Below the pieces are notes generated by a model that did no database searches, was not told the origin of the DNA, and was given only the letters and a program-made list of their open reading frames with translations. A DNA stretch of 58,624 nucleotides from an uncultured Pelagibacteraceae bacterium (lineage in GTDB: Bacteria > Pseudomonadota > Alphaproteobacteria > Pelagibacterales > Pelagibacteraceae): positions 1 to 58,624 of the forward strand of contig CABZXO010000008.1 in assembly GCA_902529645.1 (NCBI GenBank). The letters are read 5' to 3'. Made by a program: the position numbers and the translations under genes. Numbering within the stretch: the stretch's first letter is position 1; every line of letters begins with the position of its first letter. Shown here piece after piece: positions 29,396 to 37,766 of the stretch.

Positions 29396-30259
29396 TTACC
29401 CTTCTAACATCTCTCTTGCATCAAAATTTAATTGTAATTCTTTCCATCTTTCATATCCAGTAGTTGGTACTCTTAACGGTTGGCATAACTTTACGGCTCT
29501 CAAAGCACTTTCTGCTAAAACCTTATAAAATCCCTGGCCTGGTTTATTCATTCGTGCATGATCCAATATTTCAGTTTTTGATACTGTTCCATCAGGTTTT
29601 AATTTTAATTTTATTCTTACCAATAAATTTTCATTATAAGGTAATCCCAATGGTATACTCCAACATCCAAATATTTGTGCTTTCAGTGCATCCTCTTCAC
29701 TTAATGTAAGACCTGCATTTTCTACATTTCTTTCTTGATCTTGAGTAATTTCATCTTTAGTTTTTAAAACTTCTGCACTCTCTTCTTTTGATTTATCAAT
29801 TAAAGCTGCAATATTATTTGGATCAAACAAATCTTTCTTTTCAAATTCTGATACCTGCCTAACTTCATCATCTACTTTTTCAGGATTTTGTTTTTTTTCC
29901 TCTTTTGTTTCTATCTTTTTCAAAGTTTTATCTGGAAGTGGAATTGCTTCAGGTGTTTCGTTCTTTATTTTTTTATTTTTTTGATCAGGTGATAACACTG
30001 TTTTTGTTTTAGTTTTTTCAACTTTTTTTGGTGGAGCTTGTTCTGAAACAAGTTTTTTTTCTTTCTCTTTTACTTTCTCAATTATTTTTTTTGCCTTCGG
30101 AGCGAATGGAATATTAGTTTTTTCTGCTATTTGAATTAACTCAACTGATACAATTGGCGGAATATCATATGGTTTCTTTGATAATAAAGGTAAACTCATA
30201 GCTGTAATAAAAATTAGAACTGCGTGTAAAACAGAAGAAATAATTAAACCTCTATTCAC
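29396..30259 (-). CDS. tolA: TolA-like envelope-spanning protein
   Basis: 287 residues. One N-terminal TM helix (IISSVLHAVLIFITAMSLPLL), a Lys/Glu/Pro-rich extended region (~40-180; KEKEKKLVSEQAPPKKVEKTKT) that would span the periplasm, and a C-terminal domain (~190-287) with VRIKLKLKPDGTVSKTEILDHA, as in TolA/TonB C-terminal domains. Position between tolR and tolB fixes the name; the sequence alone would only say TolA/TonB-like. Shorter than E. coli TolA (421). Confidence 0.9.
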   Translation of the reverse strand: MNRGLIISSVLHAVLIFITAMSLPLLSKKPYDIPPIVSVELIQIAEKTNIPFAPKAKKIIEKVKEKEKKLVSEQAPPKKVEKTKTKTVLSPDQKNKKIKNETPEAIPLPDKTLKKIETKEEKKQNPEKVDDEVRQVSEFEKKDLFDPNNIAALIDKSKEESAEVLKTKDEITQDQERNVENAGLTLSEEDALKAQIFGCWSIPLGLPYNENLLVRIKLKLKPDGTVSKTEILDHARMNKPGQGFYKVLAESALRAVKLCQPLRVPTTGYERWKELQLNFDAREMLEG

Positions 30260-30264
30260 TTTGG

Positions 30265-30681
30265 TTACCTTTGTTTGTAAGGTTCTGAAATCAATGCTAC
30301 TTTTGTAAAACCAGATCCGGATAGTAATCCCATAATTTCTAAAACTCTTCCATAGTTTATGGTTTTGTCGCCCCTAACATAAATTCTGGTATCTGTTCTA
30401 TTTTTTGAAACTGCTAACACTTTTGCAATAATATTGTCGTATTCAACTTTTGCCTCTTGAATGAATATTTCACCTTTTGCGTTAATTGACAGTGTTAAAG
30501 GTTCTGTTTCTTCAGGTAAAGAGTCTGCAGAACTTTCTGGTAAATCAACTTGAACACCTACCGTTAACAATGGTGCTGTTACCATAAATATGATTAATAA
30601 TACCAACATAACATCAACAAATGGAGTAACATTTATTTCACTCATAGGTTCTTTTGATGAGCGATTAAATTTAAAAGCCAT
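30265..30681 (-). CDS. tolR: TolR/ExbD biopolymer transport protein
   Basis: 138 residues: short cytoplasmic N-terminus SEINVTPFVDVMLVLLIIFMVTAPLLTVGV with the conserved Asp (FVDVML) in the single TM helix used for proton flow, then a periplasmic domain ending VALISEP. Forms the proton-driven motor with TolQ, encoded four bases upstream. Confidence 0.96.
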   Translation of the reverse strand: MAFKFNRSSKEPMSEINVTPFVDVMLVLLIIFMVTAPLLTVGVQVDLPESSADSLPEETEPLTLSINAKGEIFIQEAKVEYDNIIAKVLAVSKNRTDTRIYVRGDKTINYGRVLEIMGLLSGSGFTKVALISEPYKQR

Positions 30682-30684
30682 TAG

Positions 30685-31359
30685 TTAGATGATAGTTAAA
30701 AATCTTTTAGAGAAGTTTTCTAATTTTTCAGAGTATTTTTTAGCGTCGTTATTAAATTTATTGTAAGCAACTACTGCTGGAATTGCAGCTAATAGACCAA
30801 GTGCAGTTGCGAATAAAGCTTCTGCAATTCCTGGTGCTACTATAGCAAGACTTGTATTTCTTGATATAGCAATTGATTGAAAAGAATTCATTATTCCCCA
30901 AACAGTTCCAAACAATCCAATGAAGGGAGCTGTTGAACCTACAGTTGCCAAAAAAGTAAATCCTTTTTCAATTTTTGTCATTTGTTTTTCGATACCAGCC
31001 TCAAGTGATGCACTCATTCTCTCACTAATGTTGGTTCTTGATTTTTTCTTAAGCAAACTTTCCATTGCATCTTGAAACACAAGTGACATTGGATCTTCAA
31101 GTTTATTAGGTAAATTATTATAAAAAGTTTCAGCAGATTTAGAGTTCCAAAACTTTTCTTCGAATTCTTCTGAGGTTTTAGTTATTTTTTTAAATAAACG
31201 AAACTTTTCAAAAATTACAGCCCAAGAATATACAGAGCATAAAATTAATGTAATCATTACAGACTTAACAATTATGTCAGCTCTAAAAAATAAACTAAAT
31301 AAAGAAAAATCAGTGTTTGTACCTAATTCAACTGCATTTGCTGCTATATCTGCTTCCAT
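30685..31359 (-). CDS. tolQ: TolQ/ExbB proton channel protein
   Basis: 224 residues with three TM segments: near 27-48 (IIVKSVMITLILCSVYSWAVIFEKF), near 135-160 (FLATVGSTAPFIGLFGTVWGIMNSF) and near 170-195 (ALFATALGLLAAIPAVVAYN). The GSTAPFIGLFGTVWG and ATALGLLAAIPAV motifs define the MotA/TolQ/ExbB family. First gene of tolQRAB-pal. Confidence 0.96.
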   Translation of the reverse strand: MEADIAANAVELGTNTDFSLFSLFFRADIIVKSVMITLILCSVYSWAVIFEKFRLFKKITKTSEEFEEKFWNSKSAETFYNNLPNKLEDPMSLVFQDAMESLLKKKSRTNISERMSASLEAGIEKQMTKIEKGFTFLATVGSTAPFIGLFGTVWGIMNSFQSIAISRNTSLAIVAPGIAEALFATALGLLAAIPAVVAYNKFNNDAKKYSEKLENFSKRFLTII

Positions 31360-31412
31360 TATTACTCATCACACGTAAATGTGTCATGATTTTGTCTTTT
31401 AATTTGAATTGA

Positions 31413-31907
31413 TTATTCCTCTTTTTGATAAGTTTCGTAGAAAAAACAGGCTATTAGTATTGCATCTGCCTTATTATTATCTTTCTTTTTTGACAATTGT
31501 GATGAAAAATATGGAAAAATTTCAATAGCTCTTGTTCTGCTCGCATCTTTTTCTGAATTTATAAGGTTAAAGTATTTTTTCCACTTAGCAGGCCTAACAT
31601 AATAAACAGGTAAATACATTGCGCTGCATATCCCCTTTAATATACCAAAAGATTGACCAAAATTGAACATACTAGTAACGCCTTGTCCAGGCATTGCAGA
31701 AACTTGTTCAATTACGACCTTTATATTTTTTTTATCAAGTTTGTATATCCTTTCACTAATTTCATTAAATATTTGAGCACCATTTACTTGTCGCTTATTC
31801 TTCTTGCCATCTGTCATCGTTGGCATTTCAATTACATCTTTTATTATACCGTCCTGAAAAAAACATATTGATCCTGAGATGCCTGGATCAATTCCAATAA
31901 TCATCAT
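31413..31907 (-). CDS. ruvC: RuvC-like Holliday junction endonuclease (divergent)
   Basis: 164-residue RNase H-fold nuclease. Metal-binding residues appear in order: Asp in IIGIDPGISGS, Glu in VVIEQVSAMPGQGVTSMFNFGQSFGILKG (near residue 67), and Asp in KADAILIA (near 148). The QVSAMPGQG/FGQSFG segment and VRPAKWKKYF are closer in style to compact RuvC-like proteins of phages and some small genomes than to E. coli RuvC; the final second Asp of the usual pair is not evident. It starts at the yebC stop (one-base overlap), the classical yebC-ruvC position, yet ruvA and ruvB are not beside it. Confidence 0.82.
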   Translation of the reverse strand: MMIIGIDPGISGSICFFQDGIIKDVIEMPTMTDGKKNKRQVNGAQIFNEISERIYKLDKKNIKVVIEQVSAMPGQGVTSMFNFGQSFGILKGICSAMYLPVYYVRPAKWKKYFNLINSEKDASRTRAIEIFPYFSSQLSKKKDNNKADAILIACFFYETYQKEE

Positions 31908-32632
31908 TAAATACCACCTAAATTAACGTTAGAATAAACGTTCTGAACATCATCATCTTCCTCAAGAGTTTCTAAAAAGCCTACAATACTTTCTTTATTA
32001 TCTTTATTTACTTCAACACTATTTAATGGGACCCATTCAATTTCTGTTGAAATAAAATTCACAATAATTTTCTCAAGTTTTTTTTTTACATTATATATTT
32101 CGCTCATTTGACACTGGACCTCATGATAGTCCTCATAAGAGAAACATTCATCAGCACCTGACTCTATCGCTAAATCTAAAATTTTTTCATCAGATATCTC
32201 TTTTTTATCAATTTTAATTATACCCGATTGTTGAAAATTATGAGATGCTGAACCTTGGGTTCCTAAACTGCCTCCACTCTTTTGAAATATAGTTCTAATA
32301 TTTGATGCGGTCCTATTTTTGTTATCTGTTAAAGTTTCAACTATAACGGCAATCTTTTCTGGTCCAAACCCCTCGTATCTTAAATTTTCAAAATTTGCTC
32401 CTGTAGCTGCTGAAGATTTATCTATTGCTCTTTCAATATTATCTTTAGGCATATTTGCAGATCTAGCAGCCTGTACTGCAGATCTTAGTCTAGGGTTCAT
32501 TGCTGGATCTTTGTCACCAAGTTTTGCTGCAACAGTAATCTCTTTAGATAATTTTGAAAATATTTTTGATCTTTGCTTATCAGCCTTACCTTTTTTATGT
32601 TTTATTCCTGCCCAATGTGAATGTCCTGCCAT
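31907..32632 (-). CDS. yebC: YebC/TACO1-family protein
   Basis: 241 residues starting MAGHSHWAGIKHKKGKADKQRSKIFSKLSKEI, the invariant family start, followed by NPRLRSAVQAARSANMPKDNIERAI and NIRTIFQKSGGSLG. Members act in transcription regulation or in helping ribosomes through polyproline stretches. Five bases downstream of the YmdB-like gene and overlapping ruvC by one base. Confidence 0.96.
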   Translation of the reverse strand: MAGHSHWAGIKHKKGKADKQRSKIFSKLSKEITVAAKLGDKDPAMNPRLRSAVQAARSANMPKDNIERAIDKSSAATGANFENLRYEGFGPEKIAVIVETLTDNKNRTASNIRTIFQKSGGSLGTQGSASHNFQQSGIIKIDKKEISDEKILDLAIESGADECFSYEDYHEVQCQMSEIYNVKKKLEKIIVNFISTEIEWVPLNSVEVNKDNKESIVGFLETLEEDDDVQNVYSNVNLGGI

Positions 32633-32637
32633 GATCT

Positions 32638-33441
32638 TTAAATATTTTTTAGTTGATCTCCGTATACATAGCTTTTGATGTCTATTGCTAAACCTGTTTT
32701 TATATCACAATCTACAATAACACCACACAAAGTAGCATCTCCAGTAGCGGGAAAGTGTTTCACTGAATTCTTTTTTAAAAATCTATTCAAGGAATTTTCT
32801 TTATTCATTCCAATCACTGAATCATAATCCCCGCACATACCTGCATCGGTTTGATATCCAGTGCCATTATTAAGTATTCTGGCATCGTTTGTTGGAATAT
32901 GAGTATGGGTTCCAACCACGAGAGTTGCCTTTCCATCAAATAGATGTCCTATAGCATTTTTTTCGCTAGTAATTTCACCATGGAAATCAACCACAAGTAA
33001 ATCAAAATCCTTTTTTATTTCATTATCTTTTAAAAATTTTTGAGAAGCTTCAAAAACATCTTCACACTTTTTCATAAAAACATTGCCCATCAAATTAAGA
33101 ACTCCAATTTTAGTATCATTCTTTGTTTTATAAATCTGAAAACCTTTTCCTGGTGCAGGTTCAAATAAATTTTTAGGTCTTAATAATCTTTCTTCTTTAT
33201 CAATAAATTCCATAATTTCTTTTTGATCCCAAACATGATTGCCAGTTGTGATAACATCAACTCCACAATTAAAAAAATCCTTACATATTTCTTTAGTTAA
33301 CCCCACACCTTGAACTGCTGCATTTTCACCGTTCACTATTACAAAATCGATTTTGTTTTTATCAATTTCATTTAATAAATTACTTGTTAACTTAGAACAT
33401 CCTGAAATTCCAACGACATCTCCTAAAAATAAAATTCTCAT
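32638..33441 (-). CDS. YmdB-like metallophosphoesterase
   Basis: 267-residue calcineurin-like phosphoesterase of the YmdB family (2',3'-cyclic-nucleotide phosphodiesterase type). Metal-binding motifs: MRILFLGDVVGISG, VNGENAAVQGVGLT, TTGNHVWDQKEIMEF, VVDFHGEITSEKNAIG and VVGTHTHIPTNDARI with TDAGMCG. Located between fthC and yebC; overlaps the fthC stop by four bases. Confidence 0.92.
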   Translation of the reverse strand: MRILFLGDVVGISGCSKLTSNLLNEIDKNKIDFVIVNGENAAVQGVGLTKEICKDFFNCGVDVITTGNHVWDQKEIMEFIDKEERLLRPKNLFEPAPGKGFQIYKTKNDTKIGVLNLMGNVFMKKCEDVFEASQKFLKDNEIKKDFDLLVVDFHGEITSEKNAIGHLFDGKATLVVGTHTHIPTNDARILNNGTGYQTDAGMCGDYDSVIGMNKENSLNRFLKKNSVKHFPATGDATLCGVIVDCDIKTGLAIDIKSYVYGDQLKNI

Positions 33442-33983
33442 TGTATAATTTTTTTTTCGGTTATTATTAAATCAAGTTTCTTATCATGCTTGTTGATAGG
33501 TATTTTTTTTATTTCCTGGTATGAAAATCCTAATCCAATTTTAAAAATTTTTTTAATTTTAGATATTTTTTCTAAATAACGGTCATAAAATCCTCCACCA
33601 TAGCCTAATCTGTTCAAATCACCATCATAAGCTACTAAAGGAACAAATATTACATCTGGGTAAATTTTCTTTCCTAAAGTTGGCTCGGCAATCCCATACT
33701 TATTAATTTTTAAAGGATCTTGATTTGTCCATTCATAAAAATCCATTTGGTTATTTTCTCTAATTACTGGTAAGGAAATATTCGCTCTTTTGTTTCTTAA
33801 AAAATTAAGCATATCTAAGTCATCAATCTCATGATTACAAGGATAATACCCTCCTACATTTTTGAAATTAATTTTATTTTTTTTTAAAAATCTATAAACT
33901 CCGTAAGGATAGAGACTAAGTTTTTTATAAGAGTTTTTTTTTCTAAGGTTTAAAATTTTACTTCTTAGCTTGGATTTACTCAC
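33438..33983 (-). CDS. fthC: 5-formyltetrahydrofolate cyclo-ligase
   Basis: 181 residues; converts 5-formyl-THF to 5,10-methenyl-THF using ATP. The family signature LNRLGYGGGFYDRYLEKI is intact, preceded by DVIFVPLVAYDGD, and the N-terminal SKSKLRSKILNLRKK corresponds to the ATP-binding helix. Four bases after zapA, so the 6S RNA gene that lies between these two genes in many proteobacteria is not here. Confidence 0.94.
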   Translation of the reverse strand: MSKSKLRSKILNLRKKNSYKKLSLYPYGVYRFLKKNKINFKNVGGYYPCNHEIDDLDMLNFLRNKRANISLPVIRENNQMDFYEWTNQDPLKINKYGIAEPTLGKKIYPDVIFVPLVAYDGDLNRLGYGGGFYDRYLEKISKIKKIFKIGLGFSYQEIKKIPINKHDKKLDLIITEKKIIQ

Positions 33984-33987
33984 AGAC

Positions 33988-34434
33988 CTACTTTGATATG
34001 TTTTCTAATTTTGCTTTTTTTACAAAATTTGATATTTGATCAGCGGCTTCGTCAATTAAATTTTCGTATTTTTTTTGATTATCGTCAATTTCTTGTTTTA
34101 AATTTTCATGGTCAAGATTTAGTCTATCAATTTCAGATTCTTTTGAATCCCTGTAATCGTAAATTAGAGATTTTAGTTCTTTAAATTTGTTTGATAGATC
34201 ATTTAATTCATCTTTTTTTTGGTCTACTTTTTTCTTAGTTTCGTAATATTCATCCATTATTTTTACAGCTGTAATTAATAAAAGTTTATTTTCACCTAGA
34301 TTTCCTAAATCATTTTTTAAATGATTAAACTTTTTATTAATCTGAATTAACAATTCTTCTAAGTGCTCCTCTTGTCCATCCTCACAAGCGAGCAAAAACT
34401 CTTTATTATTAAATTTTATACTTACATTTGCCAT
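33988..34434 (-). CDS. zapA: cell division protein ZapA-like
   Basis: 148 residues. N-terminal ZapA domain: VSIKFNNKEFLLACEDGQEEHLEELLIQINKKF, LLLITAVKIMDEYYE, then a long coiled coil (~70-148), longer than E. coli ZapA (109). ZapA bundles FtsZ protofilaments at midcell. Neighbour fthC supports the call. Its start overlaps the preceding coiled-coil gene by 13 bases. Confidence 0.9.
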   Translation of the reverse strand: MANVSIKFNNKEFLLACEDGQEEHLEELLIQINKKFNHLKNDLGNLGENKLLLITAVKIMDEYYETKKKVDQKKDELNDLSNKFKELKSLIYDYRDSKESEIDRLNLDHENLKQEIDDNQKKYENLIDEAADQISNFVKKAKLENISK

Positions 34435-34745
34435 TTATCTATTTCATCCAAAAGTGTGTCTGTTTCTTGATTAAGTTCGTCAATTTTTTCAGAAAATTCA
34501 ATTTGTTTTCTTTCTTCGAACTTTTCTTTGCTTTTTAAATCCTCAAGTTTTTTTGAAAGATTTTCATGTTCCTCAAGCAAAGTTTTATATTTTTCTTCGA
34601 TTTGTGTTTTTTCAATTTCTAATTGATTTTGCTTTGTACTTAAATTTTCAATATTTTTTTGTAATTCAGGATTTGATAAATCTAAATTTTTTAATTCTTC
34701 TAATGCAATGTTTAATTTTTTTTCTTTTTCGTCTATAGAATTCAT
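34422..34745 (-). CDS. small coiled-coil protein (107 aa)
   Basis: Almost wholly heptad-like, rich in Glu, Lys, Leu and Gln (KNIENLSTKQNQLEIEKTQI and on). Similar small coiled-coil proteins (DUF4164-like) precede zapA in alphaproteobacteria, so a role with ZapA in division is a reasonable inference; sequence alone only supports a coiled coil. First of a minus-strand run, divergent from tkt across 53 bp. Confidence 0.7.
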   Translation of the reverse strand: MNSIDEKEKKLNIALEELKNLDLSNPELQKNIENLSTKQNQLEIEKTQIEEKYKTLLEEHENLSKKLEDLKSKEKFEERKQIEFSEKIDELNQETDTLLDEIDKWQM

Positions 34746-34798
34746 ATATATATGTTTATATTATTAAATAGATTCTTCTTAGTCTAGTCAGGATAATT

Positions 34799-36757
34799 TT
34801 GAGCAAACAACACAACGATTTAGCCAATTGCATCAGATTTTTATCAATTGATGCTGTTCAAAAGGCAAATTCAGGCCACCCAGGAATGCCTATGGGTATG
34901 GCAGATGTTGCAACAGTGTTATTTAAAAATTTTTTAAGATTTAATCCAAAGAATCCAGATTGGCTAAATAGAGATAGATTTGTTTTGTCTGCTGGTCATG
35001 GTTCTATGCTTCTATATTCTTTGCTTTACCTTACGGGGTATAAAAGCATATCAATTAATAATATTAAAACATTTAGGCAGCTACATTCTATTTGTGCTGG
35101 ACATCCTGAATATCATCCGAAAACAGGTATTGAAACAACAACAGGTCCTCTTGGACAAGGTATATCTAATGCAGTTGGTTTTGCTGTAGCGGAAGAAATT
35201 TTAAAAAAAAAATTAGGTAAAGATTTAATTAATCACAAAACTTATGTTTTAGCTGGAGATGGATGCTTAATGGAAGGAATAAGTCATGAGGCTATGAGTT
35301 TTGCAGGACATTTGAAACTTAAAAATTTAGTTATGTTATTTGACAACAATTCAATTTCAATTGATGGTCCAACAAATCTTGCAGTTTCAGATAATTTTAA
35401 AAAAAGATTTGAAGGATATGGTTGGGATTATATTTCTATCAATGGTCATAATGAAAAAGAAATTTTTAAAGCACTAACAAAAGTTCAGAAAGCTAAAAAG
35501 CCAACTGTAATTTCTTGTAAAACAAAAATTGGATATGGTTCACCAAATAAATCAGGAAAAGCATCATCCCATGGAAGTCCATTGGGAGCAGATGAAATCA
35601 AGCTTGTAAGAAAAGCCTTAAATTGGAAAAATAAACCTTTTGATATTCCAAATAAAATTTTAAAAGATTGGAGAAAAATCGGCCATAAAGGTGAAATTTT
35701 AGAAAAAAAATGGAACAAAATATTAAAAAGAAAAAAAATAAAATTTAATCAAACTTTAAAAAATAATTTTACCACGACGCTTCAGAAAGAAAAAGAGAAT
35801 GCAATAAAGGAACCAAAAAGTTTAGCTACTAGAAAATGTTCAGAAATGACATTGAGCGCATTAACAAAACAAAACAATAATTTAATTGGTGGCTCTGCTG
35901 ATTTAGCTGGATCAAACAATACTAAAACCAAAAACCATAAGATAATTAAACCTGGAGATTTTACTGGAGACTACATTCACTACGGTGTGAGGGAACATGC
36001 AATGAGTGGTATTATGAATGGTATTGCACTTCATAGCAATTTAATTCCTTATGGTGGTACTTTTTTAATATTTTCTGATTATTGCAAACCTTCAATTAGA
36101 TTATCAGCATTAATGAAAAAAAGAGTGATTTATGTAATGACTCATGATTCTATTGGTCTAGGAGAAGATGGCCCCACTCATCAACCTGTAGAACAACTTT
36201 CGGGCTTACGTGCTATACCTAACCTGAATGTATTCAGACCTGCAGACAGAATTGAAACTATAGAGTGTTGGGAACATGCATTAAAAAGCTCAAAAACACC
36301 TAGTGTTCTATCTTTAACAAGACAAAATTTAAATCCAGTAAGAAAAAAATACCCAAATAAAAACTTTTCTTCATTAGGTGCTTATGAGATTTTAAGAACA
36401 AATAAAAAAATTAATCTAACAATATTAGCGAGTGGATCTGAAGTTAATCTAGCGTTAGAGGTTAGCCATAAATTAGCCAAAGATAAAATATATTCCAAAG
36501 TGATATCAATGCCTTGTATGGAACTTTTTGAATTACAATTAAAATCTTATAAAAATAAAATTTTAGAAGAAACAAAATTTAAAATATCTATTGAAGCTGG
36601 ATCAAGCGATTGTTGGAAAAAATATGTAGGTGATAACGGTATTGCTTTTGGAATTGACGAATTCGGAAAAAGTGCACCATATAAAGATATTTATAAATAT
36701 TTTGGACTGGAGAGTACAAATATTAAAAATATCACTAAAAAATTATTAAATAAATAA
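34799..36757 (+). CDS. tkt: transketolase
   Basis: TPP enzyme of the pentose phosphate and gluconeogenic network. 652 residues: SIDAVQKANSGHPGMPMGMADVATVLF, TGPLGQGISNAVGFAVAEE, TPP motif GDGCLMEGISHEAMSFAG...LFDNNSISIDG, and GLGEDGPTHQPVEQLSGLRAIPN. The start is a TTG at 34799 preceded by AGGA; it places the N-terminus (MSKQHNDLANCIRFLS) exactly where transketolases begin, and no ATG is nearby. Heads the tkt-gap-pgk-fba run. Confidence 0.97.
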   Translation: MSKQHNDLANCIRFLSIDAVQKANSGHPGMPMGMADVATVLFKNFLRFNPKNPDWLNRDRFVLSAGHGSMLLYSLLYLTGYKSISINNIKTFRQLHSICAGHPEYHPKTGIETTTGPLGQGISNAVGFAVAEEILKKKLGKDLINHKTYVLAGDGCLMEGISHEAMSFAGHLKLKNLVMLFDNNSISIDGPTNLAVSDNFKKRFEGYGWDYISINGHNEKEIFKALTKVQKAKKPTVISCKTKIGYGSPNKSGKASSHGSPLGADEIKLVRKALNWKNKPFDIPNKILKDWRKIGHKGEILEKKWNKILKRKKIKFNQTLKNNFTTTLQKEKENAIKEPKSLATRKCSEMTLSALTKQNNNLIGGSADLAGSNNTKTKNHKIIKPGDFTGDYIHYGVREHAMSGIMNGIALHSNLIPYGGTFLIFSDYCKPSIRLSALMKKRVIYVMTHDSIGLGEDGPTHQPVEQLSGLRAIPNLNVFRPADRIETIECWEHALKSSKTPSVLSLTRQNLNPVRKKYPNKNFSSLGAYEILRTNKKINLTILASGSEVNLALEVSHKLAKDKIYSKVISMPCMELFELQLKSYKNKILEETKFKISIEAGSSDCWKKYVGDNGIAFGIDEFGKSAPYKDIYKYFGLESTNIKNITKKLLNK

Positions 36758-36758
36758 A

Positions 36759-37766
36759 ATGACAATTAAAATTGGAATTAATGGAATGGGACGGATTGGT
36801 CGTATGGTTGTTAGATCAATTGTAGAAAGTAATAATAAAAATTTAAAAATTAATCATATAAACAACAGGTCAAATTCAGAAACCACATCTAAATTAATCA
36901 AATATGATTCTATACATGGAAAATTAAATGCTGATTTAGATTATGATCCAAATCATTTAATAATTAATAAAAATAAAATTACTTTTTCTCAAAAAACAAA
37001 AATTGAAGATATTAATTGGAAAAAATATGATGTTGATTATGTTTTTGAATGTACTGGAAAATTTAATTCAAAAGAAAAACTTCTTGATCATTTAGAAAAT
37101 GGTGCAAAAAAAGTGATTGTTTCTGCTCCATGTAAAAATGCTGATAAAACAATAGTATTTGGTGTTAATGAAAATATAATTACTAAAGAGGATAAAATAA
37201 TATCTGCAGCTTCGTGCACAACTAATTGTCTAGCACCAATAACCAGTGTTCTTGATGAAAAATTTGAAGTTGAAAAAGGTTTTATGACTACTATTCATGC
37301 GTTTACTAGCGATCAGAGAATTTTAGATAATTCACACAAAGATCCAAGAAGAGCAAGATCAGCGAGTCAATCAATAGTTCCTACCTCAACAGGGGCTTCG
37401 AAAGCAATAGGAGAAATAATACCAAACCTCAAAGGAAAATTAGAAGGTGTTGCGATGAGAGTACCTACTCCTAATGTTTCTCTTGTTGAATTAGTTTTTT
37501 GTACAAAAAAAGATATTAGTATAAAAAAAATTAATAATGCCTTTGAAGAAGCATCAAAAAATAAATTAAAAAATATTTTAGAAATTACTCATGAAAAATT
37601 GGTATCTATAGACTTTAATCATCATCCTGCTTCTGCAATAGTAGATGCCTCCTTAACAAATGTGGTTGGAAGTAATATGGGTAAAATATCAGCCTGGTAT
37701 GATAATGAATGGGGCTTTTCTAATCGAATGTGTGATATCGCTGAAACTTTGCATAAAATCTCTTAA
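36759..37766 (+). CDS. gap: glyceraldehyde-3-phosphate dehydrogenase
   Basis: 335 residues. NAD(P)-binding IGINGMGRIGRMVVR, catalytic Cys in SAASCTTNCLAPIT (near residue 153), THAFTSDQRILDNSHKDPRRAR, and the C-terminal WYDNEWGFSNRM. The N-terminal coenzyme loop has HINNRSNSE rather than the usual Asp-ending loop ('NDL/NDxxD'), so cofactor preference may differ from strict NAD; this is inference. One base after tkt, overlaps pgk by one. Confidence 0.97.
   Translation: MTIKIGINGMGRIGRMVVRSIVESNNKNLKINHINNRSNSETTSKLIKYDSIHGKLNADLDYDPNHLIINKNKITFSQKTKIEDINWKKYDVDYVFECTGKFNSKEKLLDHLENGAKKVIVSAPCKNADKTIVFGVNENIITKEDKIISAASCTTNCLAPITSVLDEKFEVEKGFMTTIHAFTSDQRILDNSHKDPRRARSASQSIVPTSTGASKAIGEIIPNLKGKLEGVAMRVPTPNVSLVELVFCTKKDISIKKINNAFEEASKNKLKNILEITHEKLVSIDFNHHPASAIVDASLTNVVGSNMGKISAWYDNEWGFSNRMCDIAETLHKIS

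Noticed and set aside
33984..33987. 6S RNA gene between zapA and fthC
   Set aside because: Only four bases separate the genes, so there is no room for it here.
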